From Paenibacillus sp. MMS20-IR301 (GTDB lineage Bacteria > Bacillota > Bacilli > Paenibacillales > Paenibacillaceae), in assembly GCF_032302195.1 (NCBI RefSeq), contig NZ_CP135275.1, positions 3,162,001 through 3,226,000 on the forward strand: 64,000 nucleotides of DNA. Direction: 5' to 3'. How positions within the stretch are numbered: the stretch's first letter is position 1; each line of letters starts with the position of its first letter. Below are positions 9,516 to 19,036 of the stretch, piece after piece. The notes under the pieces were generated by a model, which did not search any database, had not been told where the DNA came from, and was given only the letters and a program-made list of their open reading frames with translations. The position numbers were made by a program, and so were the translations under genes.

Positions 9516-11066
9516 CTACAATCCCTCCATCACCTTGCGGACCCATTCATCCTGCTTCAACTCCTCCGGGTCATAACCGGCCGGATAAGCTGTAGGATAC
9601 CTTGAGCTCTCCAGCAGAACATCCGGCTGCGTTCCATAGATTTCATTAATCTGCCCTTCAGCATTTCTGTTCAGGTCTGTTTCGAGCTTGAACATCAGCC
9701 CGCTGTTCGGCAGCGCATACCGGTAAGGCTCCATGTACACACAGGCTCCGCCTCCCGTATTCGTTCCTGCTACCGTACCCAGCCCCAGCTTGCGGACAGC
9801 CGCAGTGAAGTTGTCAGCCGCCGAGAAGCTGTCGTTGTCTACAAGCACAACCAGTTTGCCGTTAAAGGGAAAAGAATTCTCCGGCTCCCAATGCTTAGTC
9901 ACCCTGTAAGTAACCCATTCTGCAGAGTCCAGGTCCGGCAGATACTCTCTGGTTACTCCGGTTACATCATATCTGTCCCTTTGGGTCAGCGTAGAGCTGA
10001 CCAATTGTTTGTACAGGCGAAACCGCAAGCCATAACGTTCCAGAAAGGATTTCTTTACGCTCGCCGACTGTACATAATCTACGGGTGCTTGTAACAAAGG
10101 CTTCACTAAATTATCCGCCCAGTAATCATCTTCCCCGCCGCCGTTTCGTCTTAAATCTATGATCAGCTTGGAGTATTTCCCCGCCGACTGCTGCATGAAT
10201 TCCTGAATGGCCCGGCCATCCTGCTCCTTATCACCGGCAAAGCTGAAAATCTTAATGTATCCGGTCTGGCCGTCCAACTCCCGGGTAATTACATTACTAT
10301 CCTGCTGGTCGTCGGGATAAGGCGGCTTATATCCCTGATATACAGGAAAATCGCCTCTGGCTACCGTACCGTCAGGACGGACGGCTTCAATCAGCCAGGC
10401 GCCGGTGCCAGGATCGGCACCAAGCAGCGTCTGCAGATAGACCTGATGAAGCTCCGCATCCCAGGCAAGGTGAAGCCGGGTCTGCACCGACTTGGCATAA
10501 GCCTCTACAGCAAGGCCGTCCACCCGCTTAATGACAGAGCCTGCCGGAAACAGGGATTCACCGGCATAGTAATCCTGCTTCAGCACATATTTGCCCTGTT
10601 CATAATAAATATCAGCTTCGGAATATACATACATCTGGACCCCGGCAGCCAGTTCACGCCAATATTCCCTTGAGCGGTAAGCCTGTTTATCAATATTATA
10701 GAAGTAAGCTAATAGCGGTTCATACGGCTCATCGAATACTGCCTGCGCATGTCCCGCCTGTCCCAGGAATGTCATATACTCGAAGAATAGCTCTAGAAAT
10801 GCTGCATTATCGGGAGTCTTTCCGGCCCGGGTAATGAAATCCTGACTGAGCTCATCCGGATCTGCCAGCCCTTTGTCCGTCTGCAGCACCTGCCCCAGAG
10901 GATACGCCTCCTTCACAAGCTTAGCCAGAAACGCGAAATCCTCCCGCTTCTGCGCAGCCGTTAATTCAGGCACAGCTTCCTGAGACCCCTCGCCTCCCAG
11001 CAGCCATGCTCCAAATAGTAGTCCTGCAAGCACAAGTAATACCGACAACAATAGAATCTTTTTCAT
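9516..11066 (-). CDS. Membrane-anchored S41-family (tail-specific) peptidase
   Basis: Predicted extracytoplasmic serine peptidase of 516 residues. The ATG at 11066 has GGAGG seven bases upstream and starts a basic-hydrophobic N-terminus (MKKILLLSVLLVLAGLLFG) that is a membrane anchor or uncleaved signal. The C-terminal half holds the S41 core: IIDLRRNGGG near residue 295, the nucleophile region VDNDSFSAADNF with serine near 411, and GTVAGTNTGGG after it. No clear PDZ consensus is obvious between anchor and core, although SLFPAGSVIKRVDGLAV (about 170-190) resembles a PDZ-like substrate-binding turn. The lysine of the usual Ser-Lys dyad could not be placed with certainty. Single gene; natural substrate unknown. 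Confidence 0.82.
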   Translation of the reverse strand: MKKILLLSVLLVLAGLLFGAWLLGGEGSQEAVPELTAAQKREDFAFLAKLVKEAYPLGQVLQTDKGLADPDELSQDFITRAGKTPDNAAFLELFFEYMTFLGQAGHAQAVFDEPYEPLLAYFYNIDKQAYRSREYWRELAAGVQMYVYSEADIYYEQGKYVLKQDYYAGESLFPAGSVIKRVDGLAVEAYAKSVQTRLHLAWDAELHQVYLQTLLGADPGTGAWLIEAVRPDGTVARGDFPVYQGYKPPYPDDQQDSNVITRELDGQTGYIKIFSFAGDKEQDGRAIQEFMQQSAGKYSKLIIDLRRNGGGEDDYWADNLVKPLLQAPVDYVQSASVKKSFLERYGLRFRLYKQLVSSTLTQRDRYDVTGVTREYLPDLDSAEWVTYRVTKHWEPENSFPFNGKLVVLVDNDSFSAADNFTAAVRKLGLGTVAGTNTGGGACVYMEPYRYALPNSGLMFKLETDLNRNAEGQINEIYGTQPDVLLESSRYPTAYPAGYDPEELKQDEWVRKVMEGL

Positions 11067-11203
11067 TCTGTAGCCTCCGGCAGTCAACTAACAACCTTCC
11101 TAATTAATTGTAGCGTTATCAGGCACAAGACGTCTGTTAAAAAAGACAAACTAATCGTATATAATGGACACAATCAGGATTACATACAAAGGAGCCTAGC
11201 CAC

Positions 11204-11569
11204 ATGAAGTTAAGCATGAACTGGATTACGCTGAGAGTACGCGATCTGGAGGCTTCCCTGGATTTCTATCACCGGATTTTGGGGCTGCCTATAGAGCGCA
11301 GATTTGAGAGCAGAGGGCGGCAGATTGTCATGCTGGGTGCAGCAGGGCAGCCAAAAATCGAGTTAATCCGGGGCAGTGACCCGGATCTGAAGCCGGAATG
11401 CGGCGTATCGGTCGGATTTGAGGTAGGTTCACTGGATGAAGCTATAACCGAGCTAAGCAACGAGGGTATCCCTATTGCGCGCGGGCCCGTAAGCCCCAAT
11501 CCGCATTTGCGTTTCCTGTATATCCTGGACCCGGACGGGTTCGAGGTACAGCTTGCGGAGCATATTTAG
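11204..11569 (+). CDS. VOC-family (glyoxalase/bleomycin-resistance fold) protein
   Basis: A 121-residue protein with the two beta-alpha-beta-beta-beta repeats of the vicinal-oxygen-chelate fold: NWITLRVRDLEASLDFYHRI at the N-terminus and FLYILDPDGFEVQLAEHI at the C-terminus. The DPDGFEVQL ending with its glutamate is the typical second-repeat metal-site motif. GGAG lies about ten bases upstream of the ATG; an alternative ATG four codons in is possible. Members include glyoxalase I, fosfomycin and bleomycin resistance proteins and dioxygenases, and the sequence does not decide among them. It sits alone on the plus strand, followed by a strong terminator. Confidence 0.85.
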   Translation: MKLSMNWITLRVRDLEASLDFYHRILGLPIERRFESRGRQIVMLGAAGQPKIELIRGSDPDLKPECGVSVGFEVGSLDEAITELSNEGIPIARGPVSPNPHLRFLYILDPDGFEVQLAEHI

Positions 11570-11586
11570 TCCAAATTCATCAGCAA

Positions 11587-11632
11587 AAAGACCGTTATCC
11601 GATCACCTTTATAAGATCAGATAACGGTCTTT
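11587..11632. terminator. Bidirectional Rho-independent terminator
   Basis: A long stem (AAAGACCGTTATC / GATAACGGTCTTT with further pairing inward) lies between the convergent VOC and galactanase genes. It is A-rich on the left and T-rich on the right, so it can end transcripts from both directions. Confidence 0.88.
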
Positions 11633-11656
11633 ACTTTTAAAGAATACCAGTCCGGA

Positions 11657-14600
11657 TTATTTCGCAAGCAGCAAAGATACTGCCTTCGCACTTTCTGCCC
11701 GGTTCGTGAATGACTGCGGCAGGTAGAAGCCATCCGCGTTTCCATTGATGAAGCCGAGTGATTGAGCAGCACTTACTGCATTCACAGCCCAGTTGTCGAT
11801 CTTGTCTGAATCGGAAAATTTAGCAAGTGAAACTAACGGTGTTACATTTCCAGTGCGAATCTCGTAAGCCCGCATCAGCATCACAGCCATCTCTTGACGT
11901 GTAATGTGCGCTTCAGGCTCGAACCTGCCTGCTGCGTAACCCTTCACCAGACCGGCTTCATAAGCCGCTGCAATCCCGCCCGCATACCATTTTGTATGTT
12001 CTACGTCATTAAACGGACTGGCATTAGCGTTCTTCACACCAAGCGCGCGGACGAGCATGGAGACGAATTCTGCCCGGGTCACTTCTTGCTTGGGTGCGAA
12101 GCTGCTCTCACTGATGCCTGCAATAATATGTTTGGCTGCAGCTTCTTTAATTACGTTGTATGCCCAATGATCGCTGGCAACATCTGCGAAAGTCTTGTTA
12201 TATTCGAGTACGGCATACTTGCTGAAATGATTTACCTGAGCGAGCATCACACCCTGATCCATCGTTCCGCCAACATACTCAAGTGTCCCTTCGTCTGCGA
12301 TATTATACACTCCGAGCAGCTGCACATTTGCGCCAGCCTGCACCTTCAAACGGAGGGTGACCGGTTCTGTGAAGTGTGTCATCGGGGTCTTTGTACCGTC
12401 CGGATTAACGATAGACAGATTGAAGCTATACACATCTCCAGCCAGCTTCAGTTCAGCATCACTCTTGTTATCCGCCAGTTGTAACAGCGCGGACTTGTCT
12501 TCAGCAGACAAAGACGCCCATTCTAAGGAAATCATTTTATCCTCAGCATTCTCTCCAGCGAGCACTTGAAGCTCCTTAAGAACCTTCCCCGGAATCTCTA
12601 TAACCGCATCCTTAGCTTCCACTCTTAGGCGATTTGTCCCATTTATTGCAGCTGCGTTTGCAGGCAGCCTTACTTCCTTCACTCCGTCTTGAGCCGAGAT
12701 TACAATCTTATTCTCAGCATTTGCTTCCGGGGTAGTCAGCACTTTAACATCCGGCTGCGCCGCTGGCTGCGGCGTTGGCTTCAGTGCCGCCTGCGGAGCA
12801 GACCACACACTGCTGGAATCCGCGGTTGGACTTGGTGAAGGGCTTGCAGTTGGACTTGCAGCCGGAGATTCTACTGGCGTTTCTGCCGGCGCCTCTCCCG
12901 GATCCGGCGTAGGCTCACTTGGAATTTCCGGAGAAGAGTCAGGGTTCCGCACAAATGTCACCTCGTCCAGGTAACCGTAATGATTGTCCGAATTTGTTTT
13001 TACCGTGAAGCCCACTTGGGCAATTCCGTCATCCCCGACATGTACATACTTCAGTGTCAGCGTCCGGGGGTTCAGCCAGGCGCTGCCTGAATAGGTGATT
13101 GGAACGGAATAAGTCTGTCCCTCCGAAACAATGTACATGACTGATCCGGGATCAGGCTCGCCTTTGTCCCCGAATACTTTAGCATTCAGTGTATAGGTTC
13201 CGGGCTCAAGTCCTGTAATCTCGTGGGTAATCGTGAAATCAATTGGCTTATCGTCGCCATAATCAAATCCGCCCGAAGCGTTGCTGTCACCGAATGTTGA
13301 AGGCTTGTTCCCTTCCAAATACCAGTCAGCAAGCTTTCCGTTCACTGTAAGATTCGACGTTTGAATGGCTCCGGCTTGCTTAACCAGCTTGAAATCGTCA
13401 ATATTTCCCCACTGCCCGCCGGAATATTTCAGCTTTGCGCCAATGCTGAGTATTCCATCCGTAACTTCAATATGATCAATCGCCGGATTGGACCAGATCT
13501 GCCAGCCTGTATTCTTGAAGCTCTGCTTCTGATCTCCCGCAAAAATCTCAGCGGTCTCTTCCTCACCGCCGCCCGAGACCCAGGCCGATAATTGATAGGT
13601 TCCATTCTCAAGCCCTGTAATCGTCTGGGATACCTGGAATTCACCAGCTCCCGCACTCCAGTAATGCAATGCAGCTGATCCTGAATGCTTGTCGGAATCT
13701 GTACTTACCGCGCCGGCATCACCTGTAACTGTCCAGTTGTTCAAGCCATCCTCGAAACCGGGATTCTGGATTAAGCTTGTACCCGCAACTACAGTGATTT
13801 CAGCAGCATCTGTAAACCCGCCGTCATACGTAACAGCAGTTACTGTAGCTGTCCCGGCAGCAAGGCCGGAAATCGTGCCCTTATACCGGTCTACTTTTAC
13901 AACTTCGGGATTGGAGCTTGTGAAGGTAACGCCTTTATAGGTTGCATTATCAGGACTTATGACAGCCTTGATACTGCCCGTTCCCCCTTCTTCAATGGAA
14001 GCTGTGTGCTTATCCAGCGTAAGTGATTCTACCGGATAGCGGTTAATCTCCGCAGCCCCGTCCTTAAATGCATTCATTGCAAAAGAAGGAGTACCATCCG
14101 GATTCCATGCAGACAGCGGATATCCGAAATAAACGCCTTCAGGCGCCCAATAAAACACGCCTGTTCCCTGCCCGTCCGGCACCGCCTTGGAATGGTTCTG
14201 CACAGCTACGAGCATGTTATATACATTGTCTGCATTCGTGCTGACGTTTCCGCCAACCTCTACAATCATAACTTCCTTGCCAAATTTAGCAGCGAGCGTA
14301 TTCATGTTGGCAGATAATTCATCAATGCTGGAAGTGAAGACCGACTCGGGATAATAGGATAAACCAATAATGTCGTAATCAGTATCCTTGAGCCCTGCCG
14401 CAACCAGTCCGTCATAGAAAGAGACTACTCCGTTATCTGCCCCGTTCGCCCGGTGAATGATGATCTTCGTTGCCGGGAAAACCGCTCTGGCCGCACTTGA
14501 TCCGGCTTGAATCAATTGAACCAGATTCTCAGTGTTGCTGTAGCTCCCGAGCGGGTGCATCATTCCGTTGTTAATCTCATTGCCGATTTGCACCCACTCC

Positions 14601-15100
14601 GGGGTTACGCCTGCCGTCTTGAGCGCATTCATGACTTCCGAAGTATACTCCGATACATGCACCTTCAACTGCTCCAGATTGTCATTAGCCCAGGCTGCAG
14701 GTGTAACCTGCTTCCCCGGGTCCGCCCAGGAATCGCTGTAATGCAAATCAATCATAACCCTGAACCCGAGAGCGCTTACACGGGAGGCCAACTGCACCAG
14801 TTCCTCTGTACTGTTATGGCCATTGGAAGGATCATCTGACGGATTCACAAAAGCCCGCAAGCGGATCGAGTCGATTCCGTAATCCTTTAAGATCTGCAGC
14901 AGATCCTGCTCTGCTCCTTGTTCATTGTAGAATTTATAACCCAAGGCTTCCAGTTGCGGCAGCCAGCTGACATCGGCGCCTTTGGCGAACGAACCCGGAA
15001 GGGTTGAGGCGTTTACCTTGAGCGGCTGACCCAAGGCCGTCATGGATACAAGAATTGCAAGGATAAGCAGCTTAACAAGTATTCGTTGTCCTTTTTTCAT
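11657..15100 (-). CDS. S-layer-anchored GH53 arabinogalactan endo-beta-1,4-galactanase
   Basis: Predicted secreted enzyme of about 1147 residues that cleaves beta-1,4-galactan side chains of pectin. The ATG at 15100 has AAAGGAGG seven bases upstream and is followed by a signal peptide ending near residue 31 (KVNA). Approximate domains: GH53 catalytic barrel 32-352, with acid/base glutamate in QIGNEINNG (about 172) and nucleophile glutamate in MIVEVGG (about 280); BIG2 Ig-like domain 353-441; two carbohydrate-binding-like beta-sandwiches 442-578 and 579-718, the first opening LIQNPGFEDGLNNW; a Pro/Ser/Thr linker (720-773); an all-beta segment; three SLH repeats (968-1147). The SLH repeats would keep it on the cell surface. 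No galactan transporter genes are adjacent, so it is not in a full utilisation cluster here. Confidence 0.92.
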   Translation of the reverse strand: MKKGQRILVKLLILAILVSMTALGQPLKVNASTLPGSFAKGADVSWLPQLEALGYKFYNEQGAEQDLLQILKDYGIDSIRLRAFVNPSDDPSNGHNSTEELVQLASRVSALGFRVMIDLHYSDSWADPGKQVTPAAWANDNLEQLKVHVSEYTSEVMNALKTAGVTPEWVQIGNEINNGMMHPLGSYSNTENLVQLIQAGSSAARAVFPATKIIIHRANGADNGVVSFYDGLVAAGLKDTDYDIIGLSYYPESVFTSSIDELSANMNTLAAKFGKEVMIVEVGGNVSTNADNVYNMLVAVQNHSKAVPDGQGTGVFYWAPEGVYFGYPLSAWNPDGTPSFAMNAFKDGAAEINRYPVESLTLDKHTASIEEGGTGSIKAVISPDNATYKGVTFTSSNPEVVKVDRYKGTISGLAAGTATVTAVTYDGGFTDAAEITVVAGTSLIQNPGFEDGLNNWTVTGDAGAVSTDSDKHSGSAALHYWSAGAGEFQVSQTITGLENGTYQLSAWVSGGGEEETAEIFAGDQKQSFKNTGWQIWSNPAIDHIEVTDGILSIGAKLKYSGGQWGNIDDFKLVKQAGAIQTSNLTVNGKLADWYLEGNKPSTFGDSNASGGFDYGDDKPIDFTITHEITGLEPGTYTLNAKVFGDKGEPDPGSVMYIVSEGQTYSVPITYSGSAWLNPRTLTLKYVHVGDDGIAQVGFTVKTNSDNHYGYLDEVTFVRNPDSSPEIPSEPTPDPGEAPAETPVESPAASPTASPSPSPTADSSSVWSAPQAALKPTPQPAAQPDVKVLTTPEANAENKIVISAQDGVKEVRLPANAAAINGTNRLRVEAKDAVIEIPGKVLKELQVLAGENAEDKMISLEWASLSAEDKSALLQLADNKSDAELKLAGDVYSFNLSIVNPDGTKTPMTHFTEPVTLRLKVQAGANVQLLGVYNIADEGTLEYVGGTMDQGVMLAQVNHFSKYAVLEYNKTFADVASDHWAYNVIKEAAAKHIIAGISESSFAPKQEVTRAEFVSMLVRALGVKNANASPFNDVEHTKWYAGGIAAAYEAGLVKGYAAGRFEPEAHITRQEMAVMLMRAYEIRTGNVTPLVSLAKFSDSDKIDNWAVNAVSAAQSLGFINGNADGFYLPQSFTNRAESAKAVSLLLAK

Positions 15101-15544
15101 TAAATATCCTCCTTTTAGGTATAGCAAACAGCACTTAACAAGATTAATAAGCGCTTTCATAAAATAATGTTCCGCTCGTTTCCGCCTCCTCACTTCCCCC
15201 TTCACCGTCTCAGGTTAGTATAGACGAATGTAATGGCCGCCCATAATTAGGCAAAACAACGAAAACATATACTAATTCAATTTTTTTGATATTTTGTAGC
15301 TGTTGATTGTGCTATTCAGCACTGTTTATTTTCAGGCGAACTTAGTTGTACAGAGTGCAGCTATCCGATCGAGCAACTTCTTTTCTTTCCATATAATTGC
15401 ACATAATACAACTATCCCTGAGTTTCCTCTAGGAACTGAAGATGTATATTGCTTCATCCTTGAATGAGTTCACTTCCGTGATAATAAGCGGACTCAGGTA
15501 TTTTACGGGACCCAAAATCTTATTAATTATATCCAGACAGCAAA
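15101..15544. other. Intergenic region between the galactanase and tRNA-Lys
   Basis: No coding frame is supported. It should hold the galactanase promoter near its left end. Its only notable structure is the inverted repeat at 15343-15414, listed separately. Confidence 0.55.
15343..15414. repeat. Inverted repeat with two matched arms
   Basis: TAGTTGTA plus GTGC on the left (15343-15350 and 15355-15358, four bases apart) is mirrored by GCAC plus TACAACTA on the right (15399-15402 and 15407-15414, again four bases apart), with a 40-base centre. The identical spacing of both sub-arms suggests a selected or mobile palindrome, not chance. No gene overlaps it. Confidence 0.55.
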
Positions 15545-15566
15545 AAAACGGCATCTCTGCCGTTTT
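15545..15566 (-). terminator. Terminator of tRNA-Lys (copy A)
   Basis: The stem AAAACGGCA / TGCCGTTTT with loop TCTC is followed on the minus strand by a T run. Nearly the same terminator follows the other two tRNA-Lys genes in this window. Confidence 0.9.
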
Positions 15567-15574
15567 CTTTAGGA

Positions 15575-15647
15575 TGGACTCTCAGGGACTCGAACCCTGG
15601 ACAAATTGATTAAGAGTCAACTGCTCTACCAACTGAGCTAAGAGTCC
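15575..15647 (-). tRNA. tRNA-Lys (anticodon CUU), copy A
   Basis: The 73-base gene folds as a full cloverleaf on the minus strand: acceptor GGACTCT/AGAGTCC, D arm with AGCTCAGTTGGTAGAGC, anticodon loop CTCTTAA (anticodon CTT, reading AAG), T arm with GGGTTCGAGTCCC, discriminator A. The terminal CCA is not encoded. It is identical to the copies at 49604 and 55404. Confidence 0.95.
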
Positions 15648-15841
15648 AGATGGTGTCTATGTATGCAATTATACTAGACGAGAATCTCTAAGCTGTGAAC
15701 TTCCGCTCAAAAGATACTTTCATAGTATACTTTTTAAATCCGCCTCTGTCAACCTTTTCTTTAAAATTAATATATCAGCAGCAGACCGCCGCAGCACAAA
15801 GCAGGAACAGCCCTGCACCGCAGCAGATTCCGCAAGCTTGG

Positions 15842-17161
15842 CTACTCCCGGTTCTTCCGGGCCAGCACATAATATATCGGGAGTCCGGCCAGCGTAATGC
15901 CGATGCCTACAAGCGAGCGCAGCGGATCACTGATGATTGTACTGGCCAGAATGTAAATTCCGCCGCCTACCCCGATTATCGGAGTCAGCGGGTATAACGG
16001 CACACGGTAGCGCCCCTGAACCGGCGGCAGCTTCCGGCGCAGCAGGAACACGCCGAATACGCCCATCGTAAAGAATATCCACAGCACAAACACCAGCAGA
16101 TCAGTAAGCGTGTTAAAAGTCCCTGAGAAAATATAGATGACTGCCAGCACACTCTGGAAAATAAGCGCATTGGCCGGTGTCTGGAACTTCGGATGAATGC
16201 TGCTCAGCACCCGGGAAAACGGAATCTGCTTCTGCTCCCCCATCGCCTGCGGCACCCGCGCCGCAGTCATCAGATATCCGTTGAGCGCTCCCAGCACAGA
16301 GACAATAATCCCTGCTGTAATGAAAGCTCCGCCGCCGCTGCCGAACAGCGCCTCTGCTGCATCCGCACCCGGAGTCGCTGAAGAAATGATCTGCCCGTAG
16401 GGCAGCGCCTTGAACACGGCAATGTTAAAGAGTACATATACAGCGATTACGAAGATAACCCCGATTGAAATGACTTTTGGCAGCGTCTTTGCCGGGTCCT
16501 TGATTTCTCCTGCCATATTAGTGACGCTGATCCAGCCGTCATACGCCCAGAGCGTGCCCAGCACCGCAGCCCCGAAGCCTGCACCCGCAGCTGATGCGCC
16601 AATTCCGCCAAAGCCGGGAGCCAGGTTAGAGAACAGGCCTACACCCACGATCCCTGCCACCGGAATCAGCTTGCCCACCGTTGCCACCGTCTGGATGATT
16701 CCGCCGAATTTGGTGGCAATGACATTCATCAGCAGAATGAACCCGAGAATGCCCACCGCCAGCAGCTTCTGCTGCCAGTGATTGAGCGGCAGGAAATACC
16801 CCGAGTAGGTAGCAAAAGCAATCGCCAGCGCCGCAACCGATGCCGGATAGGAGATTACCGCCTGCACCCAGCCCAGCAGATAGCCGAATACACCGCCGTA
16901 TAATTCACTTAAATAGGTATACAGGCCGCCTGACTTCGGAATTGCCGCAGCGATCTCCGCCACGCTCAGGGCCGAAGCCAGCGTAATCAGTCCCCCTACA
17001 CCCCAGGCCAGGATGCTCATCCATGGGCTTCCCGCGTTATTCAGTACAATCCCCGGCTTCAGGAAAATCCCCGATCCGATAATCATTCCTACCACCAGGG
17101 CCAGGGCTTCAAAAAATGTAACAGTTTTCACTAACGGCTTCGTACTCATGATGTCGTTCAT
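15842..17161 (-). CDS. APC-superfamily amino-acid permease
   Basis: An integral membrane protein of 439 residues with about twelve hydrophobic helices. The N-terminal FFEALALVVGMIIGSGIFLK carries the GSGIF signature of the APC/LAT substrate site, followed by IPKSGGLYTYLSELYG in the third helix region. Overall length and sequence style match Bacillus SteT/YfnA-type permeases that exchange serine, threonine or other neutral amino acids; the actual substrate is not readable. The first start has AAGGA very close by (two to three bases); an ATG four codons later is an alternative. It stands alone, with tRNA-Lys downstream. Confidence 0.88.
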   Translation of the reverse strand: MNDIMSTKPLVKTVTFFEALALVVGMIIGSGIFLKPGIVLNNAGSPWMSILAWGVGGLITLASALSVAEIAAAIPKSGGLYTYLSELYGGVFGYLLGWVQAVISYPASVAALAIAFATYSGYFLPLNHWQQKLLAVGILGFILLMNVIATKFGGIIQTVATVGKLIPVAGIVGVGLFSNLAPGFGGIGASAAGAGFGAAVLGTLWAYDGWISVTNMAGEIKDPAKTLPKVISIGVIFVIAVYVLFNIAVFKALPYGQIISSATPGADAAEALFGSGGGAFITAGIIVSVLGALNGYLMTAARVPQAMGEQKQIPFSRVLSSIHPKFQTPANALIFQSVLAVIYIFSGTFNTLTDLLVFVLWIFFTMGVFGVFLLRRKLPPVQGRYRVPLYPLTPIIGVGGGIYILASTIISDPLRSLVGIGITLAGLPIYYVLARKNRE

Positions 17162-17197
17162 TGTCCTTCCAGCTCATATTTATGAATCTGATACAGC

Positions 17198-18511
17198 TTA
17201 AGAGCCAAATGCAAACAGCTTGGTTCCCCAGACATAGACTGTTCCGTCTTTCCCGATGACTACCGGACTGTCCAGGACAGAATCTACCTTCACATACCAG
17301 TTTACCTTCCGGGAAATCATATTGATGGATGTAATACCGTTACCGCCGTTCAGGTTATCCATACTGGTGAACAAGATATTCTGCTTGCTGTCTATCGTTA
17401 GCCTGTCTTTCGGGTAGAACCGGTATACCTTTTCCTTGAGGGAAGCAGGCAGGAAGCTCCAGATCAGCTTGCCGCTTGGGTCATACACACGTTGTCCAAA
17501 AACAATATTCCCCTCCTTGCTGATCGAAGGAGGAAGCTCACTGCCGATAAATCCGCGCTTCACGCTAATCTTCTTGGTAAGCTTGCCGTCCGTATTGATG
17601 ATATACAGGTTATTATCTTTATTGTATGGCTCACCAACCAGATAGAAATGATTATTATAATAGACCGGAGCATAGGGAACAATTCCTTTATAATCCGTAC
17701 TGGACAGCAGCTTGCCCTGCTTATTGTATTTCATGAACCTGGCGTCATCGAATTCGGCCATTTCCGCACGCTTGCTGTAGGGCCTGTAATACCCTTTGGA
17801 TGAGGAGAGATAGATATTGCCTTTTACGATCAGCGGGTTGGAGTAATAGACCGGAATCCTATCGGTTGAAGCAACCACAGGCGTATTAAACTGTGTCTTT
17901 CCATCAGCACTTACCCCAATCAGCCGGACCTCTTCTTTAGTGAGGCTGCTACCTTTTGCCGTGGAATACAGGGTGGCAGCAAAAGCTATGAATCCGTCTG
18001 TCTCATCCACCGTAAGGTCACTGTGCCGGACAGCAAAATGCGTATCTTCATAAATATTTTCCCAGACCAGCTCTCCGCTAATGGTATATTTAGAGAGGAT
18101 TCCGCTCGGCTGATACACCTCCGACTTATCACGGACCTCCTGCGTATCCAGCGTACCTGACACAATCAGATATTTATCATTATACAGATAGAGGCCGCTT
18201 GCGGCTGAGCCATTAATCACCTTGGACCAGAGGAGCTTGCCGCCCGGCTGGACTGCAGTCAATTTCAGCTCACGCGAATTGTCAGAGAGGACGTACAAGA
18301 TTCCGGCAGAATCAATGACCACCTGCTCTATGTCCCCGTCAAAAGGAACCGCCCACTTCAGCCCGGGCTTTGCTGCCGGTGCCGCAAATGCGGACTGGCG
18401 GGGCCCGTGATCTGTCGGATACACCGCCTTTGTCTCTGCATTTGCCGTACTGATGCCACTTACAGACAGAACAATAATGAATAATAGGCTAATTAACTGC
18501 TTCTTCACCAT
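17198..18511 (-). CDS. Secreted PQQ-like beta-propeller protein
   Basis: A 437-residue protein with a clear signal peptide (MVKKQLISLLFIIVLSVSG, cleavage near ANA at 25). The mature part consists of repeated beta-blade units such as GGKLLWSKVINGS, SGELVWENIYED, SGKLIWSFLPAS and DGTVYVWGTKLF, typical of PQQ-binding-like or outer-surface beta-propellers. No enzyme residues can be named. GGAGGAG lies six bases before the ATG. It starts 15 bp after the DUF1801 gene on the same strand, so the two are probably co-transcribed although no functional link is obvious. Confidence 0.82.
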   Translation of the reverse strand: MVKKQLISLLFIIVLSVSGISTANAETKAVYPTDHGPRQSAFAAPAAKPGLKWAVPFDGDIEQVVIDSAGILYVLSDNSRELKLTAVQPGGKLLWSKVINGSAASGLYLYNDKYLIVSGTLDTQEVRDKSEVYQPSGILSKYTISGELVWENIYEDTHFAVRHSDLTVDETDGFIAFAATLYSTAKGSSLTKEEVRLIGVSADGKTQFNTPVVASTDRIPVYYSNPLIVKGNIYLSSSKGYYRPYSKRAEMAEFDDARFMKYNKQGKLLSSTDYKGIVPYAPVYYNNHFYLVGEPYNKDNNLYIINTDGKLTKKISVKRGFIGSELPPSISKEGNIVFGQRVYDPSGKLIWSFLPASLKEKVYRFYPKDRLTIDSKQNILFTSMDNLNGGNGITSINMISRKVNWYVKVDSVLDSPVVIGKDGTVYVWGTKLFAFGS

Positions 18512-18526
18512 AAATCTCCTCCTGAT

Positions 18527-18946
18527 CTACTCTCCATAAGTCTCTCTCAGAAACGCCACCGATTGCCGGATTAACGCCTTCAGCACCTCTGTATCAATAT
18601 CATCCAGCTTGTTCACATAGACACAGGCCTTGCCGGCCGTGTGCTTCCCCAGCTTCTGCAGCAGTACGTCCCGCTCATCATCCCCCGTAGCAAAATACAG
18701 GCTGATCTTTGCTTTTCTCGGCGAGTAGCCTGCCAGCGGTGCATCCCCTTCATGACCGGTAGCATATTTGTAGTGGTACGCTCCGAAACCAATAATGCTC
18801 GGTCCCCACATTACCGCCGGAAACCCGGTTGTCTCACTGAAGATATCCAGCAGCCTATACGCATCCTCACGTTTCTTGAGACTATCGATGGCTTCTATGA
18901 ATTCAATGACGCTGTTATCGGTTTCTTTCGTCTTTTGCTCGTACAT
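18527..18946 (-). CDS. DUF1801 domain protein
   Basis: A 139-residue cytosolic protein matching DUF1801: TGFPAVMWGPSIIGFGAYHY followed by a segment like KAKISLYFATG, then LLQKLGKHTAGKACVYVNKL with conserved Lys and Tyr, and a C-terminal helix. The family is widespread in Firmicutes and Actinobacteria, has a YdhG-like fold, and lacks a defined reaction. It is the first gene of a likely two-gene unit with the secreted propeller protein. Confidence 0.82.
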   Translation of the reverse strand: MYEQKTKETDNSVIEFIEAIDSLKKREDAYRLLDIFSETTGFPAVMWGPSIIGFGAYHYKYATGHEGDAPLAGYSPRKAKISLYFATGDDERDVLLQKLGKHTAGKACVYVNKLDDIDTEVLKALIRQSVAFLRETYGE

Positions 18947-19036
18947 CGCCCATTCACTCCTTCATTTATAGAAACAGCTGTTGTCTCCCTATTATGGTAG
19001 AATGTTAGAGAAAATAAAATCGGCAGGAGAATAAAT

